Shown in pieces: positions 5,675 to 10,631 of a stretch of 10,631 nucleotides of DNA. A model generated the notes under the pieces. That model saw only the letters and a list, made by a program, of their open reading frames with translations, was not told where the DNA came from and searched no databases. The first letter of the stretch is position 1. Each line of letters starts with the position of its first letter. The DNA comes from Baffinella frigidus (lineage: Eukaryota > Cryptophyceae > Cryptomonadales > Baffinellaceae): the NCBI GenBank assembly GCA_026770585.1, contig MU646964.1, positions 78,489 to 89,119 on the forward strand. The letters are read 5' to 3'. Both the position numbers and the translations under genes were made by a program.

Positions 5675-5810
5675 CCCCCCACCACCTCACCACACTTTGA
5701 ACTGCCATCCCTCGCCCCGCCCCCTGAAATCCCACCCACAACCGGAAAGCGCCACATCTGGCAGTGCATCCAACCCTGCCGAGCGATAAGGGGGGGGGAC
5801 TAGCTCTGCC

Positions 5811-7121
5811 TCAGCCGGTCGTCTCGTGTTTTGAGTTTTTTGTTCCAGGGATTTCGGGACGTCGGGTTTCGGGGTTGGAGGGTACCGAGCCGTCGCTCAT
5901 CTCGTAACCGGTCGGGTGCTTGAGGTCGATGGAGAACGCGCCGTCCTTGGGGGTGCCGTACCCGGAGTTGTCGATGGTCAGGGAGGCTGCGGGGGGAGGG
6001 GGTAGGGATTAGGGGTGAGGGGTGAGGGGTGAGGGATTAGGGATTAGGGTTTAGGGATTAGGGTTCAGTGGCTGGGTTGGATGGTGCATGGGCGGAGCGT
6101 CCCCCACCCACGTACGGTTCTTGCCAAACCCGGAATGATTTGTAACGGTGGGGACCACTGAACAGGTTGTGACCCTCGTACAAGGGGTCGCAACCCCCCT
6201 ATGCGAACCCCCCTTACACGACAGGGCAGGCTCCGGACCAGGAAAAGCCGTGAGTGGGAACACTTCTGGGACTGACGGTGAGGGTGTGTGCTGAAGCGCG
6301 GTAGACAACTCCCACATTTGTAGTGGTCGCCTGGTCACTTGTACGTTTGCAGGCAGACTATACACCCGTCCCGCTCTCCGCGTCTCGAGCGTGCGACAGA
6401 GACAGCGCCGCACAGCCGACAGGCAGAGCAGCCCAGTCATCTCCTCAGGCTCATCCCAGCCAAGACCAGTCTGCGGAGGGCAAGCACGCATGGGTCCCAG
6501 GTGGGGCGCGGCATGGCTCTGCGGACGCTCCGCGTCGCACGAGTACGTCCACACGAAACGGGTGCACGAGTTCTCCCCTGGAATCCTGGTGAGCCACGCT
6601 AGGTTCCAGCGGCAATTCCTCGAGGTGACAGATCCTGGACGACAACAGCCCCGGAGCAGCAGCGCGACTCGCGAAGGCCCCCGCCCTCAGAACTCTGCCA
6701 GACAGCGGCGTCTTTCCTTCCCGGGGCACCCTCCCGCGTTGCCCCCCCAGCTGGCAGGCTGGCCTGCTCCAACGAACGCCTCTAGCCGCTGACGCCTCCT
6801 CCTCCCGCAACACAAGAGGGCGGGGGCAGGGAGGTGGGTGCAGAGGGAGTGCTCACAGTCATCACCCGACGAGCAGAAGGAGCCATCCGAGAAGCAGTAC
6901 TCCGCGTGGGGGTAGGTGAGCTTGGTGAAGAGCTGCGAGAGCTGCGGTTCGGGGTTCGGGCGTCAGAACACGAACGGGAGGATGCGCCCCCTCGCCGCGG
7001 AGGTGAAACGGGACACCACCGCTACCCTGCATGACCGTACGCTAAGCATGGTCTGAATGCCGCCAACCACCAGAACACAGGAGAACAGGTGCTGGAGACA
7101 GGAGACAATCTGGATTACCAT
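5811..7121 (-). CDS. Putative four-exon secreted or membrane-anchored protein of unknown family
   Basis: Model: exons 7121-7041, 6941-6857, 6577-6218 and 5986-5811, totalling 702 nt (233 residues plus stop TGA at 5813-5811). The 99-nt, 279-nt and 231-nt introns all have GT...AG ends (donors GTACGG, GTGAGC, GTAAGG; acceptors CCGCAG, TTCCAG, CCGCAG after a pyrimidine tract), and all three phases agree. The first exon encodes a hydrophobic signal- or anchor-like start (VSCLQHLFSCVLVVGGI). Exon 2 is Cys-rich (YPHAEYCFSDGSFCSSGDD), exon 3 starts WENSCTRFVWTYSCDAE, and the last exon reads SLTIDNSGYGTPKDGAFSID and KHPTGYEMSDGSVPSNP. The exon 2/3 N-terminal pattern faintly recalls the start of class-3 lipases, but no GxSxG motif or lipase core is present, so I assign no function. 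The last exon and exon 2 are the best supported. The middle of exon 3 (about residues 75-175) is low-complexity and may hide another intron. Transcription would diverge from the plus-strand gene at 7495. Confidence 0.45.
6002..6066 (+). repeat. Degenerate telomere-like tract inside an intron
   Basis: Units GGGATTA, GGGGTGA (three times), GGGATTA (twice), GGGTTTA, GGGATTA and GGGTTCA run with a 7-bp period. They are variants of TTTAGGG. The tract falls in the third intron of the minus-strand gene model, just upstream of its last acceptor, where its complement supplies the C-rich pyrimidine tract. Confidence 0.8.
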
Positions 7122-7494
7122 TTTTCGCGGTGGCTTTTCAAAATCAGTCAACTATTTGATTTTGCTTGAATTTGATGTCAACTTTGAAAAGTGGCCCTAC
7201 AATTCTCTGTAGCCTAGGTAGCGAGGACTTTTAAAATCGAATCCGCCCTCCCAGGATTTTGAGGGCGTCGGTGGGTTCGGACAACCACCATACGCCCATC
7301 CCACCACACATCTCCCACAAGACTCCCAGCCCCACCAGCCGCGGCAGTTCGCTCCCAGACGCCCATCCGAGCGTCGTCAGAACAGCTTCCGGCGACCTCC
7401 CGTCTCGGTGAATCCGGGGCGGGTTGGTTGCGTTCCTCGGCACTCTGACTCGCTGCTGTGCCGTCGGGGCGTGCGACCGGATTTTGGGGGCAGG
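7122..7494. promoter_or_regulatory. Divergent intergenic region, possible bidirectional promoter
   Basis: This 373-bp gap separates the start codons of the two divergent gene models. The plus-strand side (7240-7494) is GC-rich with CCACC and CCGCG words and no TATA box that I can pick out. The left side holds a small AT-rich inverted repeat (7134-7191). A role as shared promoter is inferred from position only. A minimal hairpin CTACA...TGTAG lies near 7197-7212. Confidence 0.35.
7134..7191. repeat. Small AT-rich foldback near the gene starts
   Basis: CTTTTCAAA (7134-7142) pairs with TTTGAAAAG (7183-7191); the interior has two direct GTCAAC words and ATTTGAT twice. The same TTTTCAAAGTCAAC word occurs inside the MITE at 8369-8525, so both may derive from one family. 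The outer bases (GGTGG, GTGGCC) also pair loosely. Confidence 0.45.
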
Positions 7495-8468
7495 ATGAGC
7501 GACAGTGAGTCGGGCGGCGAGGCTGCCGGTGGAGGCGCAGGAGGCGAAGCTCCCTCCGCGGCTTCCGCCGGGGGTCAGGTGAGAGCATTTTCCGTCTCTG
7601 ATTGAAAGCCCCGGGGGAGCCAGGGCACATCCCTGCCAATATGCTCCCTTGCTCTCCGTTTCTCTGCTTGGCAGCGCAGAATCGAGGCGCTGACGCGCGT
7701 GCGGACGGCGTGGTGAATCCGTGGCAGGCTCCCCCGCGGCCGGTGACCGGAGGGAAAGGCACGATGCGCCCGCCGCCGCGCAGCGACGAGGACTCGTCCT
7801 CCGACGACTCGGAGGACGAGTCCGCCGCGAGCAGCGACGCAGGACACGCCGCCGCCCCACCGCCCAAGCGGCCGGCGCCGATCGCTGTGGCGGCGACAGG
7901 CAAGACTCCCGCCGGGTCGGAAACGCCCACGCCCATCCCTGCCGCTGCCTCATCGGCCAAGGCGGCCGGGAAGGCTGACGCTCCCAAGCGAGCGGCGGTG
8001 GACGGTGCGGGTGGCCAGGAGAAGGGGAAGGGCGGGGGGAGCGACGCGGACAGCGACGCGAGCGGGGAGGTGGCGCCGGTCGCGCGTGCGGCGAAAGAGG
8101 AAGCGGCGGGGGGCGGCGGAGGCGATGCGGCGGGCGGGGGGAAGGGACAGAAGGAGGCGGCGGGCGGGGGCGGTGGGGATGCAGGGGAGGGAAAGCGGGC
8201 GGTGCGGGCAGCGGCGGGGAAGAAGCGGGTGGTGCAGGAGTCGGGGTCGGAGGGTGGGGAGGATGGGGCGGGGAGCGACAAGTCAGTGTCGATTGACAGC
8301 CACTCGTCTGACTCGTTGGACGATGTGCTGCTTGTGCCAGGTTACGAGGCCCATGTTCTCCCGTGGACCCACGCGACGATGGCCTGTGTATCAAATCGGC
8401 CTGTTTTCAAAGTCAACTCACCCACAAATCTGTCAACTTTGCGCGCATTCCGAACAAAAATACAGTAG
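7495..8468 (+). CDS. Two-exon gene for a disordered Ser/Asp/Glu- and Gly/Ala/Lys-rich protein
   Basis: Exon 1 is 7495-7578 (28 codons, starting MSDSESGGEAAGGG, in a GGCAGGATGAGC context). The intron is 7579-7679 (101 nt, CAG/GTGAGA donor, GCGCAG acceptor, phase 0). Exon 2 starts at 7680 (NRGADARADGVVNPW) and stays open to TAG 8466-8468, giving 290 residues. Exon 2 has an acidic serine block (SDEDSSSDDSEDESAASSD, about residues 62-80), a Pro/Ala segment, Gly/Lys-rich low complexity, and a C-terminal SDKSVSIDSHSSDSLDDVLL. The acidic/basic disordered make-up is typical of nuclear chromatin- or RNA-associated proteins, but no folded domain is seen, so no function is assigned. The last 32 or so codons lie in an inserted MITE (8369-8525). 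Without it the frame would run LPW-TAPGRF to TGA at 8547-8549. A different 3' structure, with a further intron from CAG/GTTACG at 8341, is possible. Confidence 0.6.
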
Positions 8469-8530
8469 TGCAGAAATAAATAGAAAAGACGCAATAGATT
8501 TGATACACAGGTTATCGTCGCGTGGTGGAC
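8364..8530. mobile_element. 157-bp MITE with 29-bp ends and 5-bp target duplication, inside the plus-strand gene
   Basis: CCACGCGACGATGGCCTGTG and TATCAAATC (8369-8397) pair with 8497-8525 at 27 of 29 positions. TGGAC occurs immediately outside both ends (8364-8368 and 8526-8530), as expected for a target-site duplication. The AT-rich interior contains AAAGTCAACTCACC and CTGTCAACTTTG and has no gene. It lies within the open reading frame, supplies a new C-terminus (beginning HATMACVSNRPVFK) and a stop, and also brings AATAAATAG, a possible polyadenylation signal, at about 8473-8482. Confidence 0.9.
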
Positions 8531-8549
8531 TGCACCAGGCAGGTTTTGA

Positions 8550-9053
8550 ACCTGAATGGTAACTAAACCGGGAAGGAATCTGCATACTGGTTTTGTTTGG
8601 TTGAAACAGAGTTAACAGAGGTGCCAAAACTTTTTGCGTGAGAGAGCAAAATCCAGAGTTGATTTGTGACGAGAGGGTGTGTTACGTGCCCCCTGCCTCT
8701 GAAGCTCACAGCCATCCACTCGATGCTAGAAATGTGGCATTTTAAAAGTTTTAAGTTGACAAGTCCTGTACACGTGGACTGATGTGTAGTAATTTTCACA
8801 CAAGTATCGCGTTTGGTCACGTTTCTGGAGGAATTCCCCCAGCAACGTGACCAAGCCTGCCTGTGACTGGTAATGAATTTAACAACCACCCATTTAAAAT
8901 ACTCCTTGTTCCAGCCTCGAGTGGATAACTCCTCAATTGGGTTAGGTCCCTAAAATCGATTCATAGATCTACCACCACTGTTCTGTAGTACGCTGTACTG
9001 CAATCCTACGCTCCATATCAAACCAACGCTCAATGTTGACATGTGGCGAATTC
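8550..9053. other. Gene-less downstream region with one hairpin
   Basis: No supported gene. The stem TTTGGTCACGTTTCTGG (8812-8828) pairs with CCAGCAACGTGACCAAG (8839-8855) with two mismatches. Just before it is GTGTAGTAATTTTCACAC, almost the same as GTGTAGTAATTTTCATTG in the element at 10142-10270. A small GTAGTAC/GTACTGC hairpin lies near 8985-9001. Confidence 0.5.
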
Positions 9054-9120
9054 AAGAAGCGAGGGTTTCTTTCTTGGCCACACAGCGGGCTACGAAGGGA
9101 TTTTTGGTGGCTGAGCCACC

Positions 9121-9182
9121 AAGAATCGGTTAGGATATCCGTAGGAACAACAAGAATCGGTTAGGATATCCGTAGGAACAAC
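9121..9182 (+). repeat. Perfect 31-bp tandem duplication
   Basis: AAGAATCGGTTAGGATATCC followed by GTAGGAACAAC occurs twice without a mismatch (9121-9151 and 9152-9182). The identity suggests recent slippage or an assembly artefact. Confidence 0.95.
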
Positions 9183-9191
9183 CCTATGTCC

Positions 9192-9211
9192 CTACGGATT
9201 GCTACGGATTG
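9192..9211 (+). repeat. 10-bp tandem duplication
   Basis: CTACGGATTGCTACGGATTG is an exact double of CTACGGATTG in the loop of element G. Confidence 0.85.
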
Positions 9212-9317
9212 CCTACCGTAGGGTCCCAAGGATGATCCACGTATGGGCCACCCACGAAATCCCTTTGTAGTCCGCTGTGTGGATGCGAGGACTCTTCTAA
9301 GGACGGTGATGCCGCAA

Positions 9318-9443
9318 CCACGCCAGAATGATCGAGGGAAACCGACGCCTTATCCACGTAAGATCTGGCGTTGTTGACTTAAGAATTCGAGGTATTTCCC
9401 TTGAAAGATGTCAAAAGTGGATGTTTCGATCCCTCTGGCGTGG
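9318..9443. mobile_element. Foldback element H
   Basis: CCACGCCAGAATGATCGAGG at the left pairs with the complement of CGATCCCTCTGGCGTGG at the right: CCACGCCAGA is perfect, then GATCGA after a short mismatch. The interior (about 85 bp) is unique, with GTTGACTTAAGAATTC. It has no coding sequence of its own. Confidence 0.65.
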
Positions 9444-9469
9444 AATGCTCGCCACTCACCCTCCTGGGT

Positions 9470-9584
9470 GGACCAAATCATCGATTTTAGACTTGAGATT
9501 TACCCTTGCAGAGACCCCAGATCCGGGGTCTCTGCAAGGGTAAATCAAGGGTAAATCTGAAATCTACAATCGGCGATTTGGTCC
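9470..9584. mobile_element. Foldback element I with a perfect 22-bp central hairpin
   Basis: The outer arms GGACCAAATCATCGATTTTA and GGCGATTTGGTCC pair, with CGATT on both sides. In the centre, 9497-9518 and 9525-9546 form an exact 22-bp stem (GATTTACCCTTGCAGAGACCCC) with a 6-nt loop AGATCC. The right side also has AAGGGTAAATC duplicated in tandem (9536-9557), which makes two alternative pairings possible. Confidence 0.85.
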
Positions 9585-9601
9585 AATCGTGAGGGTTGGT
9601 G

Positions 9602-9655
9602 GTACGGTCGATGTAATTAGGGCTCACCCCGCGTACAGTCGATCTAATCAGAGCT
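9602..9655 (+). repeat. 31-bp-spaced direct repeat, two units
   Basis: GTACGGTCGATGTAATTAGG (9602) and GTACAGTCGATCTAATCAGA (9633) are followed in both cases by GCT. About 19 of 23 positions match. Confidence 0.6.
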
Positions 9656-9726
9656 GCAAGCGGTGCTCTTCATTGGATGCGACTCTCGTACAGACGTTTA
9701 GTAAGGATGTTTGAACATTAGTCATA

Positions 9727-9885
9727 AAACTCCTGGAAAGTTCGGTAGTTTCTCCTACGGCATTGCCTAGGACCTCCTACCGCAGGCCAAGATCCTAGGA
9801 TATCTTGGTCATAGGAGCCCTACAGCCTACGGTAGGTAGGTCCTACCTAAATCCGTAGGGGAACTACCGAACTTTCCAGGAGTTT
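9727..9885. mobile_element. Foldback element J with perfect 24-bp ends
   Basis: AAACTCCTGGAAAGTTCGGT with AGTT (9727-9750) is exactly complementary to 9862-9885, and CCTACGG pairing continues inward. The centre is rich in CCTAGGAC, CCTACCG and CCTACGGTAGG words like the cores of B, D, F and G, and includes a GATCCTAGGATATC palindrome. No clear target duplication (left ATA, right CCC). Confidence 0.9.
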
Positions 9886-9913
9886 CCCTATGAACATGCT
9901 GTCAGTGGGTTTC

Positions 9914-10138
9914 GAAGTCGTTTCCGCACCCGGATGCGAACAGGGCTACGTTGTTTTATATTCGTATCTTCATTTCGGATGTGACCTCAAACTTGATTCA
10001 GTTTTGGGCTCTTTTTCGACAAGCTCGGTCAATTTCGCGAAATATCGCTACTTTCTGTTAAAAAACGCCACGTTTCACGAAGACACTATTTATGTCTTCG
10101 CGAAACGTAGCCCTTTTCGCCTCCGGGTGCGGATTTCA
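9914..10138. mobile_element. Foldback element K
   Basis: The left arm contains CCGCACCCGGATGCGAACAG and GGCTACGTT. Read in reverse complement, the right arm contains CCGCACCCGGAGGCGAAAAG and GGCTACGTT. Next to the right arm lies a 16-bp hairpin (10070-10085 with 10093-10108, ACGTTTC...GAAACGT). The perfect palindrome ATTTCGCGAAAT lies at 10032-10043. A chance open frame crosses it (9890-10141), but its codons are explained by the inverted arms. Confidence 0.75.
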
Positions 10139-10141
10139 TAG

Positions 10142-10270
10142 AAAAACGGTTTTAATTTCAAACTTTCTGGCAATGAAATTTACTACACAGAACGAGTTTT
10201 ACTAGTAATATTAAAGCATTCGTGTAGTAATTTTCATTGAATACATTTTTAAAAAATTAACACCGTTTTC
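10142..10270. mobile_element. AT-rich foldback element L
   Basis: The outer arms AAAAACGGTTTTAATTT and the complement of AAAAAATTAACACCGTTTTC pair with one or two gaps. Further in, CAATGAAATTTACTACAC (10171-10188) pairs with GTGTAGTAATTTTCATTG (10222-10239). It sits only a few bases from element K. The GTGTAGTAATTTTCA word also appears at 8785-8799. Confidence 0.75.
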
Positions 10271-10390
10271 CTTTGAGATTGTGAAACAATTGCCAGCGTG
10301 GCGTCCCATGATGTGAATAACATGCACCGCTAGTGGCGCCTTTTTGTGTGAACCGGCCCCTCGCGATCCGAGGCGGGCCCATCGTTTGAC

Positions 10391-10436
10391 TAGGGTTTAG
10401 GGTTTGGGTTTAGGGTTTAGGGTTCAGGGTTCAGGG
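10391..10436 (+). repeat. Interstitial TTTAGGG telomere-type repeat
   Basis: TAGGGTTTAGGGTTTGGGTT, TAGGGTTTAGGG and TTCAGGG units: six to seven 7-bp units, mostly exact TTTAGGG with TTTGGG and TTCAGGG variants. This is the clearest sign of a plant/algal-type telomere sequence in the window, but it is internal and followed by unrelated DNA. Confidence 0.9.
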
Positions 10437-10524
10437 TGGTGGACACGGGGGGAGAGACGGTATGGAGCAATCCAGAATTCCAGAAACCTGGGACAGAGTC
10501 TGGCCTAGTTCGCTGACCGTAGAG

Positions 10525-10618
10525 CCTGGCCCTGAGACCATGCACCCTGAAACACTGAACCCTGAGACCCTGAACCTTGGACCCTGGACCCTGAACCCCT
10601 GAACCCTGAGACCCTGAC
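10525..10618 (+). repeat. Degenerate CCCTGAA/CCCTGAGA repeat tract
   Basis: CCTGGCCCTGAGACC, CCCTGAAACACTGAACCCTG, AGACCCTGAACC, GGACCCTGGACCCTGAACC and CCTGAACCCTGAGACCCTGA: a loosely periodic array around CCCTGAA, close to CCCTAAA with A to G changes. Its C-rich strand is on plus, opposite to the tract at 10391-10436. It reaches nearly to the window end and may continue. Confidence 0.75.
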
Positions 10619-10631
10619 AGCGCGGGGACGC

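Larger units (their letters stand above)
9055..9298. mobile_element. Foldback element G with internal tandem repeats
   Basis: The left arm (9055-9111: AGAAGCGAGG, GGCCACACAGCGGGCTACGA, AGGGATTTTTGGTGGC) pairs with the right arm 9247-9298 (GCCACCCACGAAATCCCTTT, GTAGTCCGCTGTGTGGATGC, GAGGACTCTTCT), with mismatches and gaps. Between the arms are a 31-bp tandem duplication and a CTACGGATTG duplication, followed by CCTACCGTAGGG, the core word also found in B, D and F elements. Confidence 0.75.

Noticed and set aside
6391-6813. Overlapping frames on both strands (133 codons plus, 120 codons minus)
   Set aside because: They overlap the better-supported minus-strand exon 6218-6577 and its intron, and both are Pro/Arg/Ala-rich in the way GC-rich noncoding DNA is.
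5811-7121. Assignment of the minus-strand gene as a class-3 lipase
   Set aside because: Only a loose N-terminal resemblance (AEYC, a Cys-rich stretch, CTRF). The catalytic GxSxG region and most of the expected length are missing.
7579-7674. Alternative acceptor at GGCAG/CGCAGA for the plus-strand gene
   Set aside because: It would give RRIEALTRVRTAW and an immediate stop. The acceptor five bases later keeps a 263-codon frame open.
7214-8394. Two long minus-strand open frames of 355 and 387 codons
   Set aside because: They are Pro/Arg/Ser-rich shadows of the GC-rich exon on the plus strand, with no domain, and they run across the plus-strand start, intron and MITE. The plus-strand model has matching splice phases.
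8005-8562. Plus-strand Arg/Gly-rich frame of 185 codons
   Set aside because: It is an out-of-frame reading of the same low-complexity exon; the Arg-rich content is explained by GC-rich codons read one base off.
9121-9182. CRISPR-like array
   Set aside because: Just two directly abutting 31-bp units with no spacers, inside a foldback element in apparently eukaryotic DNA.
9890-10141. Plus-strand 83-codon frame from ATG 9890
   Set aside because: The frame coincides with the arms and hairpin of element K, and its beginning and end are reverse complements of each other.

Overview
The window looks like eukaryotic nuclear DNA, most likely from a microalga or other protist. Three things point that way: plant/algal-type telomere-like repeats (TTTAGGG and degenerate variants, at 1-32, 6002-6066, 10391-10436 and 10525-10618), spliceosomal introns of about 100-280 nt with GT...AG ends that restore reading frames, and a very dense load of short foldback (MITE-like) elements. 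No bacterial operon structure, transposase, rRNA or tRNA was recognised, and I cannot name the species.

Layout. Positions 1-5530 are almost entirely repeats. They hold five copies of a roughly 75-105 bp module (module A), foldback elements of family B (tips TACAGGGGTACCTCGCTCATAAG), the related families C and F, a family D (tips TATCCCTTAAGTG), a 1.1-kb inverted-repeat-bounded element at 1842-2955, a 140-bp foldback at 4005-4144, a 26-nt poly-C run, and one stretch (3241-3780) that may be a decayed coding fragment. Several elements are nested; at 4286-4611 there are three levels. Positions 5811-8549 form a GC-rich gene island with two divergent genes. The minus-strand gene is a four-exon model (5811-7121) with a hydrophobic signal-like N-terminus. 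The plus-strand gene is a two-exon model (7495-8468) for a disordered Ser/Asp/Glu- and Gly/Ala/Lys-rich protein. The 3' end of the plus-strand gene carries a 157-bp MITE with 29-bp inverted ends and a 5-bp target duplication. The insertion replaces the last few codons and moves the stop. Positions 8550-10271 return to a chain of different foldback elements placed almost end to end. The window closes with a TTTAGGG tract and a degenerate CCCTGAA tract.

Togetherness. The two genes face away from each other across about 370 bp and could share a promoter region; nothing else links them functionally. The main biology visible is the mobile-element ecology. Several families with different tips share a TACAGGGG terminus, or a palindromic core built from CCTAGGAC and CCTACGGTAGG. 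This suggests mobilisation by a common, absent transposase, or exchange of cores between families.
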